Virus record (IMG/VR): IMGVR_UViG_3300027878_000003
Coordinates: 1 to 64,000 of that record
Length of the DNA: 64,000 nt
Source: a virus
Strand: one strand, 5' to 3'
Shown here: positions 38,178-46,235 of the stretch, piece by piece
Layout: the number at the start of each line of letters is the position of its first letter
Numbering within the stretch: position 1 is the first letter of the stretch
Program-made: the position numbers and the translations under genes
Notes under the pieces: generated by a model
The model's database searches: none
Seen by the model: the letters and a program-made list of their open reading frames with translations, nothing else
Told to the model about the DNA's origin: nothing

Positions 38178-39860
38178 TCAGTCCGTCAGTGGCTTGAGTA
38201 ACTTAATCAGATTCAGGCTTTTTTCATGATTGTATTTAATATTGCGCTCGTTGATGGTCTGTCTGTCCTGCATGTCAGCCTGAATCTTAGATGACTTGTC
38301 AAAGCCTCCAGAAGAAGCGGCATTGGCGTGGAGCTTTAGTCGATTGGAGATCGACTCTGGGCTATTCTCTTGAGTCAGCTTTTCCAAGGAAGAAACCAAA
38401 ACTTTTAAGTTCTTGGTTCTACCCATTATTAAAGCCTGCATCTCTGCTTCACCGCAGTCACGGAGGGCAAAGTCTATTTCCGCAGCAGTTGCGTCCTTAA
38501 ACGCAAACCCATGATCAATGCCGTGATATCCCTTCTTTGGATCGTAAAATAGGTTCCCTGAATGGCGATCGGAATTCCCCGTAAAGATATCCAAAGCCAT
38601 AATTTTTGCTAGGTCTGGGTGTTGTAAGGCTCGCCCAAAAGAATCCCTGTTTTGCGTTGGCGTACCCCCCAAGGAGAGGGACATTCTAGCGTTAGCCCCT
38701 TGATGAATTTTATTGCACTGAATCCCTGGAACCAGCTCATGAAGCGAAGCTCCCCTTCCTTTCAAATGGATTAGATTGGGCGCTTGTGGGACGATACGAA
38801 CTTGGTTGACCTTAGCTCCAATTGATGTCCCCATCTCAGCTACCAGCACTTCAGCCGCAGTCTGGTGGGGGGAACCAACCTTAAATACCCTTCGCTTCTG
38901 ATGTTGATCCTCCACATAGAACGATTTGTTGACTCCATTTGAATGGCGAGGATCATTAACCTTAGACATCCCAGACATCTCTTGCTTAGACACAAATGGC
39001 GATATCTTCTCAGGAGTCTTGGCATTCTTTTGACGGCGATAGTAGCCGCCATTTTCAACGGATCTGTCATCCACCCAGATCCGGCGATCGTCCGATCGCT
39101 CTGAGTCTTGCCGATCGCCCCCCATCAGCCCCTTATCCTTCATATCCTTCCTAACTTCCTCAGCCAGCTCTGGGGAAAGCCTGCTGATTCCTTGCTCTAA
39201 AACCTCTTGCCGTTCTGATTCAGGCGTTGTGCCAGGGGCGCGACGGAATCCTTTCTGTGCCACCGTACTTGGGTCAGGCGGCATCCCCACCGACAAACCT
39301 CTTGCCGCAAGATGGCGATCGCCAATACTAAATGCACGGCATTTGCAGCCATATCCGCAAGGTGGGTAAGCCATCTCCCAGAACGGATCATCAGCTCGAA
39401 ATACTTGATTGTGCAGCTCCAAGTGATGCATTCGAGGACTAGGGGAATCGCCATGCTTCCACATCCAATAGGGACGCTTGCTCAGAACGTCTGGGTCACG
39501 CATTTGTATCAGTCTGCCTGCACCGTAACTCCGGCGTATAGGCGTTTCAAAAATGATTCTCATCCGCCAGTCTGAGGGTCCGGCTGGTAATGGTTCAGGA
39601 GTCCAGCCCCGCCGCCGCACCAATCGTTTGAACTGCTTATTGAACGTCTCAAAGGAATACCCTTCCGCGATCGCCTGTTCAATCAACCATCGCATTGACT
39701 CTAATAAGTCAGCGCGAGTTAACCCCGCGATCGTGTAGGCAAAGTCATGCTGCGATGCATCAAACTGCTTCCAGTTCTCTGTAGGGACAGACAGCTTTTT
39801 GCGAAAATACTCAAGGGCTTCCTTGGGCAGCAGCTTTAGATAGTCAGGGGTGGGAGGCAT
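38178..39860 (-). CDS. MuF-like head protein fused to PI3K/HipA-like kinase domain
   Basis: 560 aa. Residues about 40-190 match the phage Mu gpF-like head morphogenesis domain, including WMWKHGDSPSPRMHHLELHNQVF and CGYGCKCRAF (168-176). Residues 262-278 carry the module WVDDRSVENGGYYRRQK. Residues about 320-560 look like a PI3K/actin-fragmin/HipA-type kinase: VFK (Lys327), AEVLVAEMG (Glu337/342), LDIFTGNSDRHSGN (429-436) and GIDHGFAF (Asp449). MuF proteins are packaged in capsids and are known carriers of C-terminal toxins, so the kinase may be delivered to the host. Activity not shown. Confidence 0.7.
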   Translation of the reverse strand: MPPTPDYLKLLPKEALEYFRKKLSVPTENWKQFDASQHDFAYTIAGLTRADLLESMRWLIEQAIAEGYSFETFNKQFKRLVRRRGWTPEPLPAGPSDWRMRIIFETPIRRSYGAGRLIQMRDPDVLSKRPYWMWKHGDSPSPRMHHLELHNQVFRADDPFWEMAYPPCGYGCKCRAFSIGDRHLAARGLSVGMPPDPSTVAQKGFRRAPGTTPESERQEVLEQGISRLSPELAEEVRKDMKDKGLMGGDRQDSERSDDRRIWVDDRSVENGGYYRRQKNAKTPEKISPFVSKQEMSGMSKVNDPRHSNGVNKSFYVEDQHQKRRVFKVGSPHQTAAEVLVAEMGTSIGAKVNQVRIVPQAPNLIHLKGRGASLHELVPGIQCNKIHQGANARMSLSLGGTPTQNRDSFGRALQHPDLAKIMALDIFTGNSDRHSGNLFYDPKKGYHGIDHGFAFKDATAAEIDFALRDCGEAEMQALIMGRTKNLKVLVSSLEKLTQENSPESISNRLKLHANAASSGGFDKSSKIQADMQDRQTINERNIKYNHEKSLNLIKLLKPLTD

Positions 39861-39889
39861 GGCAAACTATTTTCCTTACGATTCCCGCA

Positions 39890-40552
39890 TCATGGATCTT
39901 TGGCATCGGCTGGACGCTTAAACTTAATTCCCAGCGCCTCTTGATAGGCATCAGAGTTTTCTTCCTTCCATGCCGCAAAGTCTCCCGCCAGGTTCTCAGT
40001 CTGTCGCTCCTCTGGGTCACGGCGAAGTTCATTAACGTGTGCCTGGAATCGGTCTAATGATTCGGCATCCAACGTGTCTAAAATCTTAAATGCTTCGGTC
40101 ACGGTAAAAGCCACCGACAGCGAAGCCAAAACATCCATCTCTGGATTACCGCAGGATGGCACCATGCGATCGAGCGAGTCATCCGTCTGCTGCCAATTAG
40201 GTACAGGCAACGGCTCAAACTGTAGCAACTCGACTAACTGACAACACTTATATTGCTCTCCCTCAATCTGAAATAGAAACAACCGTTCAAGCTGTTCTAT
40301 ATCGCTGCGTATGGGTTCCAGGTCAAAGCCTTTTTGTCCTGGAATTTCATAGCGCGTCATCAGATTGGCGATCGCCTGGAACACAGACCAAGTGCCCTGG
40401 TCTGCCACCATTTTGCTAGTCTGCTGTTCTGCTGCTATCCATCGTTCCTGCAAAATCTGAAGCAAGGCTTCCAGTGCCCCCAAAGAGGAACGAGAAACCT
40501 TGCCGATTAACGCAATTTGACCATCTAAATAGTCAACCCGCAGATATTTCAT
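39890..40552 (-). CDS. Tail assembly chaperone-like protein (putative)
   Basis: 220 aa, mostly helical and acidic, with paired helices (SLGALEALLQILQERWIAAEQQT; LEQLERLFLFQIEGEQY). Its start overlaps the previous stop (ATGA). Placement after the major tail protein resembles tail assembly chaperones, although these usually precede the tape measure gene directly, which here is 30 kb away. Confidence 0.45.
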   Translation of the reverse strand: MKYLRVDYLDGQIALIGKVSRSSLGALEALLQILQERWIAAEQQTSKMVADQGTWSVFQAIANLMTRYEIPGQKGFDLEPIRSDIEQLERLFLFQIEGEQYKCCQLVELLQFEPLPVPNWQQTDDSLDRMVPSCGNPEMDVLASLSVAFTVTEAFKILDTLDAESLDRFQAHVNELRRDPEERQTENLAGDFAAWKEENSDAYQEALGIKFKRPADAKDP

Positions 40553-40770
40553 TGCCTAATCTGAATCCAGAACTTAACATAGGCATCAGGATTATCTGCT
40601 GCCACACCAAACGCGACACCGACTAGATCCTCAACGGGCACATCACCTTCGCTGGCAATCTGCACTACGCAACCCGGAATTACAAAATTACGAGTGTATT
40701 GAGTTTTGGTTTCAGCGATCGCCTCGGGTTTAGCTAATCGTCTGGGGTTTTGTCTCTTTGGAGTTGCCAT
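40549..40770 (-). CDS. Small hypothetical tail-operon protein
   Basis: 73 aa with a basic N-terminus (MATPKRQNPRRLAKP) and a strand-rich remainder (RNFVIPGCVVQIASEGDVPVEDLVGVAFG). ATGA coupling to the next gene indicates joint expression. No family recognised. Confidence 0.5.
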   Translation of the reverse strand: MATPKRQNPRRLAKPEAIAETKTQYTRNFVIPGCVVQIASEGDVPVEDLVGVAFGVAADNPDAYVKFWIQIRQ

Positions 40771-40806
40771 GTTGAGGGAGGTTAGTACAGTTCTAGTTCA
40801 ATTCAC

Positions 40807-41607
40807 CTAAACGCACTTACGTCGTTGAGCTTGACCCTTGTAGATGACCTTGTAAGGTAGGCAGTCAGAGCCATCATCTTGAACCCGGAAGGACAGAGAC
40901 ATCTTGGCATCGGCTGTGTTGATTTCTCCCTCATCCAATTTCACCGAGACGCTGGGGAATTCCCATTGCAGCAAGGTGCGATCGGTCATGATTGTCAGCA
41001 TTGTCAAACTGAAGCTGCTGAAGTCTTCTTCTGTGAGGACGATCGCACTAGCCAGTTGATGTGGGAAGGAGTAAGCAACGTAGGTGTTGATCAGGTTGGT
41101 TGACCACTTCTGCGCGTTGTTTGCGCCCTGAGCATAGGAGAAAGGAATAGCGGCATCAAAGGAGCCAAAGGGCTGACGAGTTAAGTTGCTGGTCAAGTCA
41201 TTGGAAAGCAGTGCTGTTGCTAATGAGTTGGTTTGGTCAGCAGGCATTCCGAACCCTTCATAGCCTGCCTGAGCCGGGGCGTATTCGCCCTTAGTAATGA
41301 GTAGACCATTGCTGACGACCTTAGTGTCAACATTGGCTTCTGACTGAAACTCCAAACCTAACTGCATCCCAATCAATTGCAGGCTGGTCTGGTTCCAATC
41401 TAATTTCACTTCAGGCTTACGAGCTTGGGTATAGGTGTCTAAAACCACCATCTCGCCTAAGCGAGAGTTACCTTCAATGACGATGACTTCTTGCCCAGGA
41501 GAGAACACTCCGCCCGATGCCGTGGGTAACACCAATAGGCTACCGCTAGGGGATTTCAGAACTGCGTCTGTCATCCCTTTGATTGTCTTGTATAACTGTT
41601 TTGCCAT
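40807..41607 (-). CDS. Major tail protein (putative)
   Basis: 266 aa. Strand-rich throughout, with no membrane or catalytic motif (LYKTIKGMTDAVLKSPSGSLLVLPTASGG; QPFGSFDAAIPFSYAQGANNAQKW). Size, position upstream of small tail-assembly genes and composition suit a tail tube protein. Assignment rests mainly on context. Confidence 0.5.
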   Translation of the reverse strand: MAKQLYKTIKGMTDAVLKSPSGSLLVLPTASGGVFSPGQEVIVIEGNSRLGEMVVLDTYTQARKPEVKLDWNQTSLQLIGMQLGLEFQSEANVDTKVVSNGLLITKGEYAPAQAGYEGFGMPADQTNSLATALLSNDLTSNLTRQPFGSFDAAIPFSYAQGANNAQKWSTNLINTYVAYSFPHQLASAIVLTEEDFSSFSLTMLTIMTDRTLLQWEFPSVSVKLDEGEINTADAKMSLSFRVQDDGSDCLPYKVIYKGQAQRRKCV

Positions 41608-41671
41608 GAATCTATCCTGCTAATACAAAGAATGTGGAATTGAAACAATCAAATAACCCAGCGATCGCTCG

Positions 41672-42259
41672 TTAGGCGCGGGGGATTCTTGCCGCTGTCA
41701 GCACCTGGTCAAAGTTGATAGCAAACGACATGGCTTGACCTGCAACGAGGGTGTTGCTATCAGCCACTACGTTGTCTTTGCCAGAACCATCAGCGTTATT
41801 AGCCTTAGAGCCATCAAATCCGTGAAGTTGAATCGAAACATTGACGACGCTGCTAGACGACGGCATGGTATGCGTTATGACCAACTCATAAAGCGCTAGG
41901 TCAATCAAGGGAGGCGTAACGGTCAATGCCGCAGAACCACTAGCACTAGCATTGGCACTGACTGTTGCGGCATGAGGCGTAACGGTCAAATTAATTGCTG
42001 TGATGGTGCCAGTGACTTGGGTGCTGGCGATCGCATCACCTAGCCGTAGCCTGGTTAGATCCGCAGCCGTGATTTGATTGGAGGCGTTAACCGCCGTCAC
42101 CGTCAGGGCAAATGGAGCCGGGGTAAGGTTTTCACGAGCCACGCGGAAGCGTAGGGTGTTGTCTGTGTCATTTTCAATAGCAGGCTCAGCAATCAACGCC
42201 ACGGGCAAAGCCTGAGCGGTTTGTTGCAGAGATCGTGATCCAGTCAGGTTTACGGGCAT
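41672..42259 (-). CDS. Strand-rich virion protein (putative)
   Basis: 195 aa from MPVNLTGSRSL; an upstream reading extends into the structured non-coding region and is rejected. Ala/Thr/Val/Ser-rich with Ig-like strand patterns (APFALTVTAVNASNQITAADL; ATVSANASASGSAALTVTPP). First gene of the long virion operon. It may be a tail or capsid decoration protein. Confidence 0.5.
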   Translation of the reverse strand: MPVNLTGSRSLQQTAQALPVALIAEPAIENDTDNTLRFRVARENLTPAPFALTVTAVNASNQITAADLTRLRLGDAIASTQVTGTITAINLTVTPHAATVSANASASGSAALTVTPPLIDLALYELVITHTMPSSSSVVNVSIQLHGFDGSKANNADGSGKDNVVADSNTLVAGQAMSFAINFDQVLTAARIPRA

Positions 42260-42299
42260 AGTGGATTCTGAGATACTTTCCTTCAGAATTCCCAAGCCC

Positions 42300-42725
42300 G
42301 TCGATTCATTTGAATTAGCTAAGAAGTGGGAAGCCTCACACCATAATCTTTGATTTGGTGTGAGATGAAAGCGTGTGAGTGAGGGTGCGTTGCCTGACCA
42401 ATGCGAAGCGAGGGAAGGCAACAGTGACCGAGCGAACAGTTATCTTCTGGGCTATAATAGAACGACAGCAACACTTCAACTGTTGCCTAGCAGGTTGATT
42501 TTCTTCCAGTGAAATGTCTGATAAGCCTCTGATTTGCGACATTGCGATCTCAAACAAGCGTCTCCGTTGCATCGCTCACGAATAGAATGAAAAACATTTG
42601 AATATTCAAAGTGGCGTTGGGCATCGCGTCACTATAAAATGCTCCAGTCCGGTTCATCGTAGAACGACTTTCCGGTGGGAGAAGCCTACTCTGTATGCGA
42701 AGCATCAGTGTAGGAGTATGTCACC
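42300..42725 (+). ncRNA. Structured non-coding element ending in the 127-bp repeat
   Basis: No plausible gene covers 42260-42781. Read on the plus strand it has a hairpin CTCACACCA/TGGTGTGAG (42333-42364), an interrupted pair GTTGCC/GGCAAC, a -10 box TATAAT (42453-42458) without a clear -35, a hairpin GCAACA/TGTTGC just after it, and ends with the hairpin and GAGTATGTCACC shared with positions 1-127. The right end resembles IS200/IS605 right ends, so the stretch may be a tnpB-less element or a guide-type RNA. No database comparison was possible. Confidence 0.4.
42599..42725. repeat. 127-bp direct repeat, copy 2
   Basis: Identical over 127 bp to window positions 1-127, same orientation. Flanks on the right differ (TTGATTTG here, GCGACTGG there), so the right boundary of the repeat is real. 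How far the repeat extends to the left cannot be judged from copy 1. Confidence 0.9.
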
Positions 42726-42732
42726 TTGATTT

Positions 42733-42775
42733 GTGCGACATTAATCTGGAACTGCGACATTAATCTGCGAACCTG
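42733..42775. repeat. Tandem GCGACATTAATCTG repeats, transposon-end-like
   Basis: GCGACATTAATCTG occurs twice (about 42735-42748 and 42754-42767), with a related GCGACATTGCGATC near 42537. Repeats of this form resemble the terminal TnsB-type binding sites of cyanobacterial Tn7/Mu-like transposons. No transposase of that class is present, so this would be a remnant end. Confidence 0.35.
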
Positions 42776-42781
42776 CGATCG

Positions 42782-43420
42782 CTAGACAATGTACTGGGAG
42801 CGTTCAGCCCAATAGCCGTTGTAAGCAGTCTCGATCACTAAGCACCAAAACTCGTCAGTTTCTTCCATCAGCCAATGCCCATGGATCTGCATTGTAAAGA
42901 AGGAAGCCAAGGCATTGTTGGCATAGATAGAGCAAGCATCAGCTTGCGCTTCTGACTCCATCTTCTTTATCTCCGCCTCCTTCTTACGTCCCAGGCGAAG
43001 GAATGTTCCGCCCCAGGTTCTTTGAGACGGATGGCTCAAGTCAACCTGAATACAAAACACCAGATGGCAAGGGCTAGTCGTACTATGACGTTTCTGCACC
43101 CACGCCCAAAACTGATGGGTGTTCGCTTTCTCCACTCGGAGCGCTGCCAGTGCGCCTGGAGTTTTCCGCAGATGCTCCGATCTAAGGACAACTCGGTAGA
43201 GAGGGTCTTTGGGCAAAACACCGAAAAACTCGGACGTGATGCACCCACTAATCTTCCCCACGAAGGGGAACCTTCGATCGGCACAAAGCGCCTGGTATTG
43301 TTGTGGGTGCGAGGGCGAGGGCGATCGCCGGGGAAGCCGCTTGATTGTGGGTTTGACTTCATTAGCATATAGAAAAAGAAATTCAGCAATCTTACTTGCC
43401 AAGTAGTTTGAGAGAGGCAT
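42782..43420 (-). CDS. Hypothetical protein
   Basis: 212 aa from MPLSNYLASKIAEFLF; the start overlaps the preceding gene. A basic Pro/Arg/Ser-rich stretch (IKRLPRRSPSPSHPQQ) is followed by a compact domain with CHLVFCIQVDL, GGTFLRLGRKKEAEIKKMESEAQADACSIYANNALASFF and a Trp-rich end. No family recognised. The stop lies directly next to the GCGACATTAATCTG repeats. Confidence 0.5.
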   Translation of the reverse strand: MPLSNYLASKIAEFLFLYANEVKPTIKRLPRRSPSPSHPQQYQALCADRRFPFVGKISGCITSEFFGVLPKDPLYRVVLRSEHLRKTPGALAALRVEKANTHQFWAWVQKRHSTTSPCHLVFCIQVDLSHPSQRTWGGTFLRLGRKKEAEIKKMESEAQADACSIYANNALASFFTMQIHGHWLMEETDEFWCLVIETAYNGYWAERSQYIV

Positions 43421-43676
43421 TGATTTTGTCCGTGGGACTAACGCGAATAATGGCAATGCCCCCTGCCGCCGTCGAAATCCATTGCAATGCTTGAAATGGC
43501 GTAAAGCTATCTTGAGCGGACTGTCGTGCTGCTGGAATCAACACCAGCAAAAGAACAGAAATTTGCAAGACAATTTCTATGGGAGCAATCCGAACTCCAA
43601 ACAAATAAACCCCATCAGAAGCACGGTTGGGACAAGAGGCAGGACAAATTGGATCGGATTTCGGCTCGTTTTCCAT
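43392..43676 (-). CDS. Small membrane protein
   Basis: 94 aa. One clear membrane helix (IEIVLQISVLLLVLIPAA, about 33-50) and a second weakly hydrophobic segment (QWISTAAGGIAIIRV). N-terminal CPASC may be a Cys pair. It lies divergent to the portal gene with a shared intergenic region of 93 bp. Could be a holin/antiholin or immunity-type membrane protein; nothing specific supports either. Confidence 0.45.
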   Translation of the reverse strand: MENEPKSDPICPASCPNRASDGVYLFGVRIAPIEIVLQISVLLLVLIPAARQSAQDSFTPFQALQWISTAAGGIAIIRVSPTDKINASLKLLGK

Positions 43677-43768
43677 GCATCAATATTTCCCAGAGCGATC
43701 GCCCCATTTGCAAATTCCTGATTTCTGCCAATCAGGGAACTCTACAAGAGAAATCATTGGCAAGGACT

Positions 43769-45760
43769 ATGACTGAAGAGTTTGGGGTGATGCGTACAGA
43801 CGGAGTGATAGAAAACCTGTCTACTGGGATGGGTGATCCAGCTTTTGACAAATCAGCGAATTACCAAGTCGTTCGGAACGATCGCCTCACCAAACTCGAT
43901 CTAGAGAACTTGTTTGAGGGCGCTTGGATACCCCAGGTCTGCGTCACAGCCTACCCCAAGGAAGCCGTTCGCAAGTGGCTAGAAATCAAGATGGGCGGCA
44001 AAACCTCAGACCGCACCAAAATCTCTGAGTTTGATAAGTACCAACAGAAGATTGGTGTTGCCGCCGCCTTTTCTAAGGCTGACACCTGGGCGCGGCTCTA
44101 TGGCGGTGCGGCGATCATCATCATTGCTGAAGATGGACAACCTTTCGATCGCCCCTTAAAAATCTCTACTCTAAAAAGCATTCGCGGGCTAAAGGTTCTA
44201 GACCGCCATCGCATCCGCCCCGTGATTGAATACAGTCTGATGGTGGAAGACCCAGAGTTCTATGAACTCATCCTGCCAGGGCAGATTGACGACAAGTTCA
44301 GGAAGATGTTAGGGCAGGAAGCTGGCACAGGCACCCGCGTCCACAAGAGTCGGGTTATTCGGTTTGATGGGGTAGAGATGCCGCCTGACATCATGCTCAG
44401 AAATGAGGGCTGGGGCACCTCCATTCTCAACCTGCTGTTTGATACATTTTCTCGATTTGAAGGCACCGATGCCAGTGTCACAACGCTGGTACAGGAATCC
44501 AGCCTCTTCGTCTATAAGATGAAGAACTTATCAGAAATGCTGGCAAAGGCAGATGAGAAGTCATTAGCTCAACTGCGGAACCGCCTCGCCGCATTCCGAT
44601 CCTCAAAGAGCAACTTCAAAATGCTCGTTGCCGACGCAGAAAAAGAAGATGTCTCGATCGTCACGCGCAATTTTGCCGGACTGCCAGACATCATGGACAG
44701 GCAACTCATCCGCATCGTCGGGGCGGCTCGCATCACCATGTCGGTGTTGTTTGGACAAGGACCCTCTGGGCTGGCAGCTCAGGGAGCTGGCGACACAGAA
44801 GCTAAAGTTTGGTCAAAGTTGGTGCAGCAACATCAGGTCGATGCCTACCAGGGCAAACTGCGATCGCCCGATGACGGTGGACTCTTTGACCTAATCTGGC
44901 AAGCCAAAGATAGCCCCACCAAAGGCAAGCTGCCAGAGGATTGGAGCTTTGATTGGATATCCCTGATTGAGGAAACCGAGGAAGAGCGAATCGCCAAACG
45001 CCTCAGTCAGAGCCAGGTCGATCGCGCCTACTTTGATATGAAGGTAGTCTTGCCAGAAGAGATCAGGTCATCCCGATTTGAGGGAGCTGAATACTCCACA
45101 GAGACAGTTCTAGATGCCAAGGCTTGGGCGAAGTCGCAAGAAGATCCGTTTGCTGAGCTGGGCGGTGAGGGGGGCGGTGAGGGGGGTGATCCCAATGCAG
45201 ACCCCAATGCAGACCCCTACGCAGATCTAAATGAAGACCCCAATGCCACCGGAGAGGAAGATCCTTTTGCCGCACTATCAGAAGAAGAAGCCCCACTGGA
45301 AGAAGCCCCACCGGAAGAGGAGAAACGAACTGACTCTGGCGATCGCCTTGAACAAACCGATTGCGATTGCGACAAGGAGTCAAAATCCAAGAAGAAGAAG
45401 GCAGTCAAGGGTAGACCGCTAGAAGATGTGGAGCAAGATATCGATCGAGAAGAGACTGCTGGCGTATACGCCAGCAGTCGAAAAGATGCCAAGGATGGCA
45501 AGGCTGATCCGGTTGACCTACTTGTCGATCGCTCAATGGAGAGCGCTTCAGGTCATGTCGTCGGCTGGGTTGACCAGATCTACGATTGGTTGGAAGGGCA
45601 TAGAACCGATGGTATGAGCCTGGAAGAGGTGGCTAATCGGTTGCCGGGATTATATGGGCAGCTAGACTCAGACGGGTTTGTGCAAAGCCTGGAAACTGGA
45701 ATGCAGTTTGGTGATTTGATTGGTCGGGGAGAGGTCTTAACAGAGATCGAAGAGGATTAG
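43769..45760 (+). CDS. Phage portal protein, DUF1073-like
   Basis: 663 aa from MTEEFGVMRTDG, preceded by AAGGA. The core matches the DUF1073 anti-CBASS/portal group: KYQQKIGVAAAFSKADTWARLYGGAAIIIIAEDG, GLKVLDRHRIRP, VHKSRVIRFDGVEMPP, WGTSILNLLFDTFSRFE and GAARITMSVLFGQGPSGLAAQGAGD. It forms the dodecameric DNA channel at the capsid vertex. The C-terminal 180 residues are an acidic, repeat-rich tail (DPNADPNADPYADLNEDPN) plus KRTDSGD, a Lys/Cys-rich patch and an in-frame palindrome (TAGVYASS). Unlike all other virion genes it is on the plus strand and apart from them. Confidence 0.8.
   Translation: MTEEFGVMRTDGVIENLSTGMGDPAFDKSANYQVVRNDRLTKLDLENLFEGAWIPQVCVTAYPKEAVRKWLEIKMGGKTSDRTKISEFDKYQQKIGVAAAFSKADTWARLYGGAAIIIIAEDGQPFDRPLKISTLKSIRGLKVLDRHRIRPVIEYSLMVEDPEFYELILPGQIDDKFRKMLGQEAGTGTRVHKSRVIRFDGVEMPPDIMLRNEGWGTSILNLLFDTFSRFEGTDASVTTLVQESSLFVYKMKNLSEMLAKADEKSLAQLRNRLAAFRSSKSNFKMLVADAEKEDVSIVTRNFAGLPDIMDRQLIRIVGAARITMSVLFGQGPSGLAAQGAGDTEAKVWSKLVQQHQVDAYQGKLRSPDDGGLFDLIWQAKDSPTKGKLPEDWSFDWISLIEETEEERIAKRLSQSQVDRAYFDMKVVLPEEIRSSRFEGAEYSTETVLDAKAWAKSQEDPFAELGGEGGGEGGDPNADPNADPYADLNEDPNATGEEDPFAALSEEEAPLEEAPPEEEKRTDSGDRLEQTDCDCDKESKSKKKKAVKGRPLEDVEQDIDREETAGVYASSRKDAKDGKADPVDLLVDRSMESASGHVVGWVDQIYDWLEGHRTDGMSLEEVANRLPGLYGQLDSDGFVQSLETGMQFGDLIGRGEVLTEIEED
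45454..45479. repeat. Dispersed palindrome inside the portal gene
   Basis: A perfect 26-nt palindrome around CTGGCGTATACGCCAG is read in frame as TAGVYASS within the C-terminal tail of the portal. Same family as 9875-9910, 18136-18157 and 61005-61026. Confidence 0.75.
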
Positions 45761-45909
45761 CGATCGATTGAAAGTTTGCTCTTTACCCAAGGCACGAACC
45801 AAAGCCAGAAAAAAGACGCGACCACGAATCCCCAGATAGCGCCCCTAATGTAGGGGTAGACCATGATAGAGCGATCGCCGTAGATATCCCAATCGGTAAA
45901 GAGTGTCAT
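45757..45909 (-). CDS. 50-aa membrane protein
   Basis: A short gene: MTLFTDWDIYGDRS, then a membrane helix (GAIWGFVVASFFWLWFVPWV) and a basic end. The ATG overlaps the upstream TGA (ATGA), and the stop overlaps the convergent portal stop. It is the last gene of the translocase operon and one of its several small membrane proteins. Confidence 0.6.
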   Translation of the reverse strand: MTLFTDWDIYGDRSIMVYPYIRGAIWGFVVASFFWLWFVPWVKSKLSIDR

Positions 45910-46205
45910 TGGCTGCGGCTATAGTAGAGGCGTTCAGTGAACTGTTCAGCGGCAATGATTTCCAAGAGGTAAGGCATGAGGCTTTTCTTGGTTAACACAT
46001 CCACGTCGTTGGGCATCCAATGGTTGTAGCAAAGCATCTTATCTTCGTTCTCTAGAGGTTGTAGTCTCCCAACGCGCACGGGGTAATTGACGCGATCGAT
46101 GAGTGCCAGCCTGCCGCAGGGGGAGACTCCCCGAATGTATGTTGCAAAGTCGCTGACACCTGAATAATCTAGCCAAACTACGCGATCGCCTAACTCCATA
46201 GCCAT
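45906..46205 (-). CDS. Hypothetical protein
   Basis: 99 aa from MAMELGDRVV, chosen because GAGG lies six bases upstream. The N-terminal RVVWLDYSGVSDFATYIRGVS and RVNYPVRVGRLQPL segments look like a small beta barrel. Coupled by ATGA to the 50-aa membrane protein. Function unknown. Confidence 0.55.
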   Translation of the reverse strand: MAMELGDRVVWLDYSGVSDFATYIRGVSPCGRLALIDRVNYPVRVGRLQPLENEDKMLCYNHWMPNDVDVLTKKSLMPYLLEIIAAEQFTERLYYSRSQ

Positions 46206-46235
46206 AGTCACCTCTACCTCTTCCCCTATTATCTA

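Noticed and set aside
42300-42800. Type V-K CRISPR-associated transposon
   Set aside because: End-like repeats are present but cas12k, tnsB, tnsC, tniQ and a spacer array are absent, so I report only transposon-end similarity.
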